DNA from: Filosporella fistucella
Taxonomy: Eukaryota; Ascomycota; Leotiomycetes; Helotiales
Assembly (NCBI GenBank): GCA_030077755.1
Contig: JAQJZZ010000010.1
Location: 5,022,001 to 5,086,000, forward strand
Direction of reading: 5' to 3'
Length of the DNA stretch: 64,000 bases
Position 1 is the stretch's first letter, and the number at the start of each line of letters is the position of its first letter. Of this stretch, positions 34,280-44,983 are shown piece after piece. A model generated the notes under the pieces. It was not told the DNA's origin and made no database searches. It worked only from the letters and a program-made list of their open reading frames with translations. A program made the position numbers and the translations under genes.

Positions 34280-34316
34280 TGATCCCGTACAATATCTGAA
34301 TATTTTGATACTTTTT
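34280..34316. repeat. Dispersed copy of the 37-bp AT-rich unit
   Basis: GATCCCGTACAATATCTGAA followed by TATTTTGATACTTTT; matches the tandem copies at 34548-34638 with few differences. Confidence 0.75.
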
Positions 34317-34547
34317 TGTTACCTCAATGGCAGAAGGGTTTCTTCATGGTTTCCTTCAGCTGTAGCAGCCTTCGAATCTCGGGTACGACCATGGAAGTTC
34401 TTGCAACGATGGTGGTCTATGAGGGATGGCAGTATTGCTTTTAGTTACTCTCTACGAGGGCGTAGAGGGTCTTCTGAAAAAGGGGTATTTGTTACAGTGA
34501 GTGCCTGGCCTCGCTTAGCACTTACTTAGCTACCACGATAGCTACTT

Positions 34548-34638
34548 TTCTACAATATCTAAAAGCTTAATACTTTGTTGATTCCGTATATCATCTAAGT
34601 ATTTTGATACTTTGTTAATTCCGTACAATATCTAAATC
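34548..34638. repeat. Tandem 37-bp AT-rich repeat, about 2.5 copies
   Basis: Units share ATTCCGTAyAatATCTAA and TATTTTGATACTTTGTT cores. The spacing between GATTCCG (34580) and AATTCCG (34617) is 37 bp. Confidence 0.75.
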
Positions 34639-34641
34639 ATG

Positions 34642-35151
34642 TCACGAGCAAGTAGCGAGGTGCCTATATGCGATTTCGTCTGCCATATCGTAATTCTGTA
34701 GTGCCGAAAGAAAATAGCCCCAAACTTTCGTTGGTCCCAGCTCGTAGTCCTCATCCGACACGAATGCTTGACTGGCATCTACTGCCGCGGCCTTGGCTCT
34801 GTAGACTCCTGGCTCTATTTCCATGAATACCGGTTGTCCCACTCGTCTGCATGATCTTGGTTTGCAGCGTCTTGCTTTAGGGGTCGTTCAGAGCTTGGCT
34901 GATTCAGCTTTATCTTTTCTCGTATATCCTGGTCTAATAAAATGTCCACAGTGAATTGTAGTCTCTGGAGCAACTCTTGGCGGTCTCTCCGGCCGACTAT
35001 TCAGTACTACTTTCGTGTGAACTATTATACCTAAGCTTAAGATTCTAGAGTTTGTAGTTATTGAATTATACTTAATTGATCGAGAGGATTTTAGAACTCT
35101 AGAGCCCGAAGAAAATCCTATAGTGCACACTTTATATAGGAATAACTTCAC
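34642..35151 (-). pseudogene. Stop-broken ORF, unknown family
   Basis: On the minus strand one frame stays open from 35151 to 34642 except for a single TGA at 34888-34890. The part after the stop looks protein-like (RRVGQPVFMEIEPGVYRAKA; SDEDYELGPTKVWGYF). The TGA is one C-to-T change away from CGA (Arg), as expected if repeat-induced point mutation had touched the region. I recognise no family. It could be a remnant of a TE-carried or effector-like gene, or a chance ORF; the AT-rich surroundings make decay likely. Confidence 0.35.
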
Positions 35152-35191
35152 TAGTACAAACTGTTGCTGGGTCCTAAGATCTAGCGCAAGA

Positions 35192-35198
35192 CGTATAA
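35192..35198 (+). promoter_or_regulatory. TATA box upstream of the GDSG gene
   Basis: TATAAA-type element (GTATAAAAG) about 80 bp upstream of the ATG at 35278, a normal distance for a fungal TATA promoter. Confidence 0.55.
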
Positions 35199-35277
35199 AA
35201 GTCGCCCTTTGGACTTCTAACTCCCGAAACCCCTTCTACTCAAACACGTCAAAGATCGAAGCCTCAATTCTACCAAC

Positions 35278-36181
35278 ATGGTTCATTTAAGGAAGAGGCG
35301 ATACATGGACTTAACTGATGTAGATAGCATGTCGATCGAAGCATATGTTGCAGGAAAGGGCATTTATCGAGTCACTATATCAGGTATTTCTTTGACACCA
35401 TGGCCATGCAAGTATGCAAGTACTCTCGATGCTTCGATGACGTCGGTGTCACTCATGAAAATAGTCACAAATTCACAGCTAGAACCAGAACACTACAGAA
35501 TCCGCGCTGAGGGTCTAAGGGTCAATACCTGGACTATGTCGACCAGACAATTATCCTTGAGTGCTGAGACGACAACCCGAATGCCAATGTTTGGAACGAG
35601 ATGATCGTGGAGATGCAGCGACTTGTCAATACCTCTTTGGTTCTGCCAGAGGGTTGGGAAAAGTACTCTATGCTTCTGGAATGCGGAAAAATCACCTTGC
35701 TCATCGAACTGACCGGGCTCTCGTGAAATGGTCTGAGCAATCAATGGGGAAAATACCAAAGAACAACCCCCCTATTAAGCCATTCAGTGAAGGAGAGCTT
35801 GACACGACGATATACAATGCTACATCCGAATCTACAAAGACCGAGGTTGTAGATATGTCTCTAAATATGTGGCTCACCGAGGAAGGGATGACGTCCCGGA
35901 TCACCAGTGCGTTTACCAATTCTTTGAAAGGTCGCGCCAATTGGAGGAAGCATAACAAAGAGGTAGAAACGTACGAGTACCAGGCTGAGCCGATGTCGAA
36001 TAGCGCTGCTTGGGTCGAGCCAGGAGATTCCGGAAGCATGTTGGTTGATAAGAATCTGCGATGGGTTGGGGTTCTTTGGGGATGTGAATCTCATACAGGT
36101 CATGCGCAGTTCACAAGAGCTAGCGAGATTCTTGAGCATATAAGGGAGAAAACGAGGGGTGGTATTGTCACTTTTACATAG
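35278..36181 (+). pseudogene. Degenerate trypsin-like (GDSG) protein gene
   Basis: Coding-like sequence is spread over three frames. Frame of 35278: MVHLRKRRYMDLTDVDSMS up to a possible donor near 35382. Frame of 35523: QYLDYVDQTIILEC, a TGA at 35565-35567, then DDNPNANVWNEMIVEMQRLV up to TGA 35724. Frame of 35561: from about 35726 to the stop at 36181, containing AAWVEPGDSGSMLVDKNLRW and GVLWGCESHTGHAQFTRASE. GDSG is the active-site serine motif of trypsin-fold peptidases, and the residues around it fit fungal proteins with a chymotrypsin-like fold. No set of canonical introns joined all three segments for me, so I call it a decayed gene. Its TATA box and the long open final segment suggest recent loss. 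An unusual intron structure is the alternative. Confidence 0.5.
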
Positions 36182-36233
36182 ACTAAGGGTCACCTGCCCG
36201 TGTCAGTGGCGGGTGCACTGTTTCGTACTGGGC

Positions 36234-36347
36234 TGTCCAGTAAGACCTGGGTTGGCCGAGAAGACTTGAATTGTGCAAGGAGACACGAATTGTCCCAGGA
36301 GATTTGGATTGCCCAAGAAGACTGCGGCTGTCCAAGAAGACTTCCAT
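36234..36347. repeat. Minisatellite, six tandem 19-bp units
   Basis: Exactly six 19-bp units, each close to TGTCCAAGAAGACTTGAAT, at 36234, 36253, 36272, 36291, 36310 and 36329. Divergence between units is moderate, so the array is not new. Nineteen is not a multiple of three, so it is not a coding repeat. Confidence 0.9.
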
Positions 36348-38938
36348 AAATCCTCTACTGGAGCCAGAGAGCGATCTCTGCAATAGTCTAATTTGACTCA
36401 TGTTTATTTCTTTATATCTCAATGACGAAGACAAGTTGGCCGTTATTCCAATATGATTCAAACTCAAAACCAATCGAAAAAGACTCCGTACAACTACATG
36501 GGATGATTTGAGGAACGAACTAGATTCAACCGAATTGAAGGAATCCGGTACTTTTTTTTTTCCTCAAGTCGGCAGACACCAATGCCATCAATGCGCAGGA
36601 AGCAAATGACATATCATAGGGAGTGGAGCCTACTGAGTAGATCCACGGTGTTGTGGCTCTTTTTTCTACTATAACGAAGCCTTAGCGCTATATAAACCAT
36701 AGGTAGCAAGTAACTTTGGGTATGGATGCCGATCTAGAGATTGGTGACGCTCGAAGCGTACGGTCGATATTTGACAGGCTTCAACCTAGAATTAGTCGCG
36801 AATGAATGGTTGCATAAGACGGTGTATGACTGCCTCAGAGCAGAGTATCGGTCGAATGGAACATGCAGAGGCCGCAAAAACAGGGCCAGCGACATAAACG
36901 CATGGCAATGACTGTCACGAGGCTTTGCAAATATACATCAAAATGGTATAGCTGCCATTCTTGAAGACTGGAGTCGCTGACATGTGAACTTTCACATGGC
37001 ATTCCATTGCTGGAACCCTTTCTCCCTCTGAAGCAACAGATGGGACCCAACGCTCACGGTCGAGTCAGTGGATTTGCGGTGGCAAATATCAAGTGTCGCT
37101 TCAAGCGCTGGAGCTCGACCATAATGCAAAACTTGAGTCCAAGCAGAACTGTTTGGAGCTTTCGAAGCATTTGAGCCTCGGTATTTTCCTGACCGCTTCA
37201 GATTAGCATCTCATGTGACAACTGATGACTTTGTTGAAACTTGACAATCAAATCTTCTCATTTGCAGCACAATATGAGTATCTATTCCTGAATGTCAAGG
37301 CATCCAGATCTCAACGAAAAATCCCAACAAAAGACCCTTGTGTCGGCTAAAACCCCCACTTGCGGGCCAGCACCTGCATGCCTTGGTGCATTTTACAACC
37401 CTGCCAATATTTTACTGCCCCGCGATTCGTCAATTTACACGTCGACTCTTGTTGTCCTGTGTTCGTCTGTCTCCTCTCAAGCACAAGAAAGGTCAACCCG
37501 ATCAGCAAAGGGTCTTGACAGGACCAGGGACCACGATGTTACAACTCCTCTCACTCTGACTGGTTCATATACTCTGTACCTGGTCTGACAACTCGAGGTA
37601 CGGAAATAATGTTGCACTTCTCTGATGCCATCACACACTCACACGCACATACACACACACATACGCCTCGCCTTGATCCCGTCCCGCGGCTGCATCTTCT
37701 TTGCATGTGAAATATATTTCATCCTCACTTGTGGAATAACTCCAAGCCCAAGAAATACCAACTGTTGGGAACAACTGAGGCAATATGTGCTCTGGGTCTC
37801 CTGACAGAACAGCTTATTAAACGCTTTGTGAGCTGACGAAGGTCTATTACCACTTCATCCAAGGGCCATTTCGGACCATGATATTTGGCGGTGAGGAGAA
37901 TGTGGAGGTCAAGGCTGAGTGCCATCAGCAAAAGACCCCGCTAATGTTTAATCTGGAAGCACGCTGAATTCGAGATGCTAGGATTCTCCACAAGCAGACG
38001 CCGGCTCGAAAGTCGGTGGCGCGATATTCAACCCATCCCGATTCAAGCTTGCCGCTGTCAATTTTTCAACCACGGTTATTTCATACAAGGTGGAGGTGGA
38101 GGAGTAAACTAAAGCAGCACGGAAAGGAAGAAAATGGAGACAGAGAGGCGATGCGGGATTTGGAAGGCTTGCTGTTCTCGAAGTGGTGATATTGAACACA
38201 TCTATGGCCGTCATCAAGAGTTGATGCGAGGTATGGCTGCATAACACCAGCTGAAGAGAAAGTCTCGGGCAATAATTGGGGAAGTTTCATTGAACATGGA
38301 AAAACGAAATCTGACTTAACGACGATTCGCATGTGTAACAGCCTAACAGACAGGTTGTGGAACATCCTCGCCGAGATATTAGTTACTTGATTTACAGTGA
38401 GGCATTGCATAAACTTGGCCAAGCCGCAGGAATTACCCACAAATGATAGTAGAGAATAGTTGCATACTACGGGAGTCATGTCTGAGGAAGAGCCAAGTTG
38501 ATTGTTGAAAGTCAGGGATATCGATTCGACATATCCACTTATAAAGTTGAGCCTCGAGTTCTCTTGAAAAATCAGACTGAAAAGTTGCCATGTTGTCCTT
38601 GTAGCAGCGTCGATCTCGAGGGCGAGTCGTGCCTAGGTGATTTAGGAAGCTCTCTAAGTCGCTCTAGCTTCTGACAGACCTGTCTCGGGGGCGGATAAAC
38701 CAGACTTGGACTTCTTATTGCGCAGCAGTCCACTGCACTGCACTTTTTCTGCCCGAAACGGACCCTGGAAAGATCGAACCAGCCAGCGGGAGTTGAGAAT
38801 TTTGGCGGGACACAACACAAATAAAAGCCTACTGGCCCCACGAACAACCCCCTCTACTCTGCTCTCCTCCCTTACACCGTTCCTTCTTCACCCGACCTGG
38901 TCATTTGTGTATGTCTGCTTGAATTGCTTGCAAGTTCT
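36348..38938. other. Spacer upstream of the desaturase
   Basis: No supported gene. Contains a CA-rich run near 37630-37665 (ACACACATACACAC-type). The part nearest 38938 is probably desaturase promoter and leader. Confidence 0.6.
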
Positions 38939-38994
38939 GTATGTTTTCTCTATTGCCTCCTTTAATTGACCGCCATATACTAATACAATCCTAG
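38939..38994 (+). other. Predicted 5'UTR intron of the delta-12 desaturase gene
   Basis: GTATGT at 38939, branch ATACTAATAC, acceptor TCCTAG ending at 38994; 56 nt. It lies 192 nt upstream of the ATG at 39187. Confidence 0.7.
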
Positions 38995-39186
38995 CTGTTA
39001 CTGTCTCGAGAGCAAGTCACCTTGTTACAAAGTGTCCGCTGGTCCACACCTCAACAAAATACTTTTGACCGATTTTCGTTCATTTCGGACTGCACTACAT
39101 TTCAATCGAGTCGCACAGATTTCAATTACTTGATTGAACACACATTCCTTCGATACAGGTCGGATATCGATTTACATATCTTCAAG

Positions 39187-40668
39187 ATGTCTTCAACGGC
39201 TGTCCCTAAGCGTACCCTTCTGAAAAGAACGGTTACCGCAACCACCAACGACTCCTCCCCCTCGACTGCTGCTGGATCGCCCAACGATACTCCAAGACAA
39301 TCACCATCGTCGACTTCATTGTCGTCTATGTCATCGTTGGAAGAATCAAAGGAGAAGAGCTATGGAAACCTCGTTGACACTCTGGGCAACAAATTCGAGC
39401 TTCCAGATTATACCGTCAATGATATCAGAAATGCTATTCCAAAGCACTGCTACGAACGATCTGGACTGAGGGGATTGGCATATGTGGCTCGTGATATTAT
39501 CAGTCTGGCAACCACATTTGTGCTTTTCAACAAATTTGTTACTCCAGAATATATCCCATCCACACCAGCTCGCACCATCCTCTGGGCCGCCTATACCGTC
39601 ATTCAAGGTCTTTTCGGTACTGGTCTCTGGGTTCTTGCTCACGAATGTGGTCACCAAGCTTTCTCTGAATCGAAGATTTTGAACGACACTACTGGTTGGA
39701 TTTGCCATTCAGCTCTTCTCGTCCCATACTTTTCATGGAAGATCTCTCACGGCAAGCACCACAAGGCAACTGGAAATATGGAGCGTGATATGGTTTTCGT
39801 TCCCAAGGATCGTCAAACCTATGCCAGTCGTGTTGGAAAATTCGTTCACGAGCTCGACGAGCTGACCGAGGAAACTCCTATCGCCACTCTGATCCACTCT
39901 ATTGGACAACAACTTCTCGGCTGGCCATTGTACCTATTTGCTAATGTCACTGGACACAACAACCATGAAAATCAACGTGAAGGACGTGGAAAGGGAAAGT
40001 CAAATGGGTATTTCGGCGGTGTCAACCACTTCAACCCAAGCAGTCCTTTATATGAAGCCAAAGATGCCAAACTCATCCTCTTGAGTGATCTCGGCCTTGC
40101 CATCACTGTCACCGTCCTCGTTACCCTCTGCAAGACCTACGGCTTCTCCAACATGGCTGTGTGGTACTTTGCTCCTTACCTTTGGGTCAACCACTGGCTC
40201 GTCGCCATCACCTTCCTCCAACACACCGACCCAACTCTTCCCCACTACACCGGTGAAAGCTGGAACTATGTCCGTGGAGCCGCTGCAACCATTGATCGTG
40301 AATTTGGTTTCGTCGGCCGTACTCTTCTCCACGGTATCATCGAGACTCACGTTCTTCACCACTACATCAGCACCATTCCATTCTACCACGCTGATGAAGC
40401 TACGGAAGCTATCAAGCCAATCATGGGCAAGCATTACCGTGCTGATGTCAAGGATGGATCTTTGGGATTCTTGAGAAGTTTGTGGACAAGTGCTCGTTGG
40501 TGTCAATGGGTTGAGCCTTGTGAGGGAGCGGAGGGTGAGGGCAAGGGTGTTCTGTAAGTTTTCTGATTTCCCTCTAATATCATGAGTACAACACTAATAG
40601 GAAACAGTTTCTTCCGTAACCGCAACGGTCTCGGCACCCCACCAATGAAGATGAAGCCAGTCGCATAA
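39187..40668 (+). CDS. fad2: Delta-12 (omega-6) fatty acid desaturase
   Basis: Exons 39187-40553 and 40608-40668 joined across a 54-nt intron (GTAAGT...CACTAATAGGAAACAG), 475 aa. It is an integral ER membrane enzyme converting oleoyl to linoleoyl chains. The three histidine boxes are HECGH (residue 152), HGKHH (188) and HVLHH (388), with the contexts HECGHQAFSESK, WKISHGKHHKATGNMERD and ETHVLHHYISTIPFYHA of fungal delta-12 enzymes. Four hydrophobic helices surround them. The N-terminal 60 residues are Ser/Thr-rich. The frame is open upstream from 39022, but the ATG at 39187 (context AAGATGTC) matches family starts. The last exon adds FFRNRNGLGTPPMKMKPVA. A delta-15 activity cannot be excluded by eye. 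Confidence 0.93.
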
Positions 40669-42080
40669 TCGGCTCTTCAGCATGTAAAGGATAGAGTCGT
40701 GGATTGAGCCGGAGGATGGAATTTTGGCATTGCTTGCATATCATTGGGTTTCCGTGTTCAGCGCTGCTGAGGGGGTGTTCCAGGCGTAAAATTACATATT
40801 CTGCATCATTCGTTTGCGCTTCTCTATTGCAAAAGAGGAGATTATACACATGCTTTTTATATGAGAGAGACAGAGAATGAGAGAAAAGCAATGATAATGC
40901 ATGCTTGAATGCACTGTTTTATATGAGAGGAGTAGATTAGAGTGTTACTCGATAAGAATAACAGAAGAGATGAGAATGGAGATGGATATTTATAGAGTAT
41001 CGTCAGCATATTATTGTATAGATGCGTTTCAATGATTGAATAGATGTATATACCGATCAAGTCCCTGGCTGAGACTTACCTGCGGAATAAGTGACCCTGT
41101 TGTCTTCCTCTTCGTTTCTAAACAAATCAACGTCTTCTTACATTACAACTTACATGAGACTGCTATCTCAATTTTAATGAAGGTGGGAAAAGAGAAGAGG
41201 AAAAGGGGAGGGTGAGTGAGTACTTTAGAAATTAGCCATGAGAGAGAGCAAGCGGCCAGGGGAGGAGGAGGTATTCTTGCATTCATGTACTGTACAATTG
41301 ACGATATACAAATGAACAAGATAAAGTGTAGAGCCTAAAAGAGAGCGATATCTAAGTAACCACCCGGTCTATGTTGATAGAATTTAAAGGAGAGGGAGGA
41401 AGGTAAAAAAATGCTATGTATGTTTTCATACATCGACGGATATACTTGCTCTTATCGATATGGGTTTTTTTTTTACTTTATAGCGTATCATACTGGGAGA
41501 TACATGGTTTTGACTGGGGTGGTCCTCGAGTCTTGATGATGGAGTTGGGATTATTTGGGCACCCTTGAAAAATTCACAGGGGATATGTACGAGTAGAGAC
41601 GACTCTTTTTTCTTCTCAAGAGACCGATGGGAATGGTGCAGGTGTTGGGCGTTTTATATAAAGCTTCTTAATGGAAGGGACGAGATGAGAGAGTTATAGG
41701 GAAAGTGAGTCCAATGTACTTACGTACTTCCTTACATTCAGTAAGATCGTGAGGTAACCAAATCACAGAAAATCGCATGTTTTCAAAAGCAGAGTAAAAC
41801 TAGACTTTGGAAAGGGGATTTCAGATTCAACATCATCATACTTTTCATAAAAGTACGATCCCATATTCTGCCTGCCAATTCGGATATCCATCCATCTGAC
41901 TTTCTGTTACTACAAGGGAGAGGTTCCATTTTGCTTTCATATCTGATCTTGCTCATAAACGCCTAGTACCTAATCCATTCGCGAATCACAGCTTTCAGCT
42001 GTTTCATTTCCTGACATAAAAAACTTGGGTGGTGCTCCTCGGGTGAGAGTGTGGTGAGGGTGAGGGGTATGTAGAGGGTT
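40669..42080. other. Convergent spacer
   Basis: 3'-to-3' region between the desaturase and PAM17. AT-rich with purine runs. No gene seen. Confidence 0.6.
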
Positions 42081-42875
42081 CTAGTACTTGATATATGTAG
42101 TTCGTTTCTTGTTGAATGCTCGTTGGTCTTTGAGCCATTGTCTGTAGCCTGCTACGCTGGAGATCTTTTCACCATAGTAATCTGATGGCGTTAGTTATGC
42201 TCCCCTCCCCTGATTTAGCAGTAAAGGGTAGGAAAATAATAACTTACCAGGCACCGGATTCGCCATACTACTCGCACTAGGATCAACTCTAAACCTCTTG
42301 ATCCTCCTATAAAACTCCTTCTCCTTCTCATCCATCTGACCCCTAAACTTCCGATTCTGCCAGTTAAACACTCCGGTCCCTACAATAGGTCCAACTAGCC
42401 ATCCAATTCCTCCACATGCAAATGTGATCAAACCAAGTGTTATGAATGGATCGAGAGGGATTTGCCCAACTAAAGCATCCATATCGGAACGAGTGAGGAT
42501 CTGAGCGCCGGTAACGAAACCACCAATGCCTGTGCCGATGCTAGAGCCTAGTTGGTACCAGCGACGAGTCTTGCGGAGCTTGAAGAAGGTATTCCAGTCT
42601 AGATGGGCTGGGACTTGAGGTTCGGATGTGGATGCCGAAGCAGCTGTTCCAGCGGGTGAAGAAACGGACGAAGCATAGCGTACCAGAGAAGATTGTTTGA
42701 AAGCTACATTTCTCTTTGGGATGGGTGCTCGTCTGCGGTGGGAGATTGAAATCGTGCGTTCTTGGGATGGTCTGATGGTGGGAGAGCTGGTGGTGTAGGT
42801 GCAAGGCGTAAGGAGTGTGGGTTGCAGACGGCAGCCAATCGCTGCGGTGCGGAGAGTAGGTGCTGTGAGGAGCAT
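42081..42875 (-). CDS. pam17: Pam17, subunit of the mitochondrial presequence translocase motor
   Basis: Minus strand, exons 42875-42248 and 42181-42081 joined in phase 1 across a 66-nt intron (GTAAGT...CCATCAG), 242 aa. The first 65 or so residues are Arg/Ser/Thr-rich without acids, a mitochondrial presequence (MLLTAPTLRTAAIGCRLQ). The Pam17 domain follows: LDWNTFFKLRKTRRWYQLGS, one hydrophobic segment (GTGIGGFVTGAQIL), a second (LGLITFACGGIGWLVGPIVG), then WQNRKFRGQMDEKEKEFYRR. The short last exon gives DYYGEKISSVAGYRQWLKDQ and RAFNKKRTTYIKY. It anchors to the inner membrane at the TIM23 complex. The frame continues upstream to 43118, but the presequence and start context favour 42875. Confidence 0.92.
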
Positions 42876-43471
42876 TGTGAGGATTGTGGTCTTGGTGGAT
42901 GTGGTGCTGCTGGGAGCTGTTTTCTCCGCAAGTTGATTCAGGAATTCGATATGCGCGTGTAGAGCGCTTGAAGCGGGTAGTGGGCCAATTAGGTGGTGGA
43001 TGAGGAGTAAGTAGAATAGAATTCGACATTCGATTTTGCCCGCGCAGTTTATATTTGGAATGAATTGGAGAACTTGAAAACTTGAATCTCCCTTCTCGCC
43101 CTCAATTTGATCTTCCACAAAACTTCCTCTTTTCTTTCACAACTTTCTTAAACTTTCGTTCAGTCAAACGCGTTTGCCATTGACTTGCAAACTCCCCCTC
43201 TGTTTGTAGGACCTTCTACAACTCTTTATCTTCGCAAACAGAAGTTGCTCGCTTTAGACGACATACTTCTAATCAATCGCTGAGCTTCCATCTGATCTTT
43301 TCAGACCCAAATCACAACTTCAATCTTCTCCAGTTCCTTACCAACCTCCACGTGACTGCGTAACTGGCGCGAAAAGTCACCGTAATTCAACCACATATTA
43401 TCAGATTCTGAAGGTATGTTCACAATTCACATTCAACCCTATCACCTCCCGGATGGGGATACGTCCCCAAG
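42876..43471. promoter_or_regulatory. Divergent promoter region of PAM17 and the chromodomain gene
   Basis: 596 bp between opposing starts. GTATGT occurs at 43413 and CCCCAAG sits directly before the + strand ATG, so a 5'UTR intron is possible but its branch site is unclear. Confidence 0.5.
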
Positions 43472-44983
43472 ATGGAGTCAAAACAAGTCCCTATTGTCAT
43501 GCTGACAAGTTTTCAGCATCGAGACGCCAAAATTGGTAACCGAACGCCAAAGAAGGTGTCGCGACTCGCTGGATTCGATTTCATCGTTGCAGAACGCCCA
43601 AAGTACATACGTGGTTCTGGTCCACCACTTGGACCTATCACACTCATGCCTCCTCATGATAAGCCAGGAGTCATCGACTCCATGCTCGATATCTACGGAG
43701 AAAAGAGATACTTGGTTACTTATGATGAGAATCCAGCTTTACGTGTCAGCGTTAGGCCTCAAAATATTTTGGATTGGGTATCTCAAAGAACCTATGAAAA
43801 CTTTGAGACGCAGGCATCTCGCGAACGAAGACGCTCTGCTCGCATCGCAAAACAGGACTCACCTGAAGAAGAACAAGAGCAAGTCGAGTCACGTGTTGAG
43901 TCTCCCAAGAAGGGACGACCAGCTAAGAGAAAGAGAGAAATTGAGCCAGAACGGAACTCGAAGTTGATGAAGGTTGCCTCTGCACCTAAAGGAAAAGTCG
44001 TATTTGCTGCACCCAAGCACGTAAATTCGACTAGGCAACGAGGCCTGGCGGATGTTGTGGTCGAGTCAGAAACAGAGGATGAGGAGGACTACGACTCTTC
44101 TTCTATGGATGCTGCCGCTATTGATAGACAATTCAACGGCACCTATTCTGAACCAGGACGATCGAAACTGAATCAAGTTTACACCCGATCTGAATCACCA
44201 GAGCCAGCTAAAATAAGAGGAAACGCATTGCAAAGTCCAAGTCCAAGTCCCCCGCCTCCTCGCTCAGGATCGAAGAAAGGAGTAAGTCTTGATTCTCGAC
44301 GTTCATCCCGACCCAACACTCGAAGCGTTTCCAAAACTTCTTCGCCCAGTGACAATGACATTGGTCTTAATTCATCGCAGCCTCGGCGTCGTCGAAGAAA
44401 TTCTGTCGCAGGCACTTCCAGTAGAGAAGCGTTGAAAGTCTACGAGGATCTGCAACAAAGCGAGATCAAGAAGAAAGCCAAAGCGCAAACTATCACTGCC
44501 AAGTATTCTAAGTTGAAGAAGAAGAAGGGAAAGAAGAGCGAACGCGTTGATCCAGCCCCGGTTGAGAATGAGGATACTGGAAACGAGGAGTACGACGTGA
44601 AAGCAGTTCTTGCTGAGGATCTTAGACCAGCCGAGGGCGGTGGATACGAGAAGTGGTACTTACTCAAGTGGGAGGGTAACTACCCTGATTCTTGGGAGCC
44701 AGAAAGCAATCTTGGTACCGGTATTCTTGATAAGTGGGAGAAAATGAAGGAATCCTCAGGTGCCGAGGACGCGATGGCTGACGATCGAGACATGAACATG
44801 GATGGAGGTGCCGATCGCAACGGCAAGAAGAGTGTCAATGGAGGCAAATCTTCAAGTCGAGTTCGATTCGAGGACCTAGAAGAAAGTGATGAAGTATCCT
44901 CTGCTGGCTCGGGTTCCAAACCTGCTGTGTCCAAATACAACGGCGCAGGTGCTTGGTCTCCGATCAACAAGAATGGTCATTGA
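43472..44983 (+). CDS. Chromodomain protein with AT-hook-like motif
   Basis: One exon, 503 aa. The N-terminus is a compact unrecognised domain (about residues 1-115, MESKQVPIVMLTSFQHRDAK; ending DWVSQRTYENFE). Next come basic patches including KKGRPAKRKR (near 145), which resembles an AT-hook or nuclear signal, and a long Ser/Arg/Pro-rich linker. A chromodomain lies at about 373-430: EYDVKAVLAEDLRPAE, then WYLLKWEGNYPDSWEPESNL. The aromatic cage positions are filled (Y of EYDV, W of WYLLKW, W of SWEP), so methyl-lysine binding is plausible. There is no chromo-shadow domain, so this is not HP1 itself. A chromatin role in the nucleus is likely; partners are unknown. Confidence 0.85.
   Translation: MESKQVPIVMLTSFQHRDAKIGNRTPKKVSRLAGFDFIVAERPKYIRGSGPPLGPITLMPPHDKPGVIDSMLDIYGEKRYLVTYDENPALRVSVRPQNILDWVSQRTYENFETQASRERRRSARIAKQDSPEEEQEQVESRVESPKKGRPAKRKREIEPERNSKLMKVASAPKGKVVFAAPKHVNSTRQRGLADVVVESETEDEEDYDSSSMDAAAIDRQFNGTYSEPGRSKLNQVYTRSESPEPAKIRGNALQSPSPSPPPPRSGSKKGVSLDSRRSSRPNTRSVSKTSSPSDNDIGLNSSQPRRRRRNSVAGTSSREALKVYEDLQQSEIKKKAKAQTITAKYSKLKKKKGKKSERVDPAPVENEDTGNEEYDVKAVLAEDLRPAEGGGYEKWYLLKWEGNYPDSWEPESNLGTGILDKWEKMKESSGAEDAMADDRDMNMDGGADRNGKKSVNGGKSSSRVRFEDLEESDEVSSAGSGSKPAVSKYNGAGAWSPINKNGH

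Larger units (their letters stand above)
33802..34641. other. AT-rich spacer with repeats
   Basis: Left part of an AT-rich pocket. No gene seen. It contains one dispersed and several tandem copies of a roughly 37-bp unit (annotated separately). Confidence 0.6.

Noticed and set aside
35040..35105. 9-bp inverted repeat TCTAGAGTT/AACTCTAGA
   Set aside because: Short, AT-rich context, 45-bp spacer, no target duplication; expected by chance at this size.
36183..36473. Minus-strand ORF over the 19-bp repeats
   Set aside because: Unit length is not a multiple of three and the ORF has no family resemblance.
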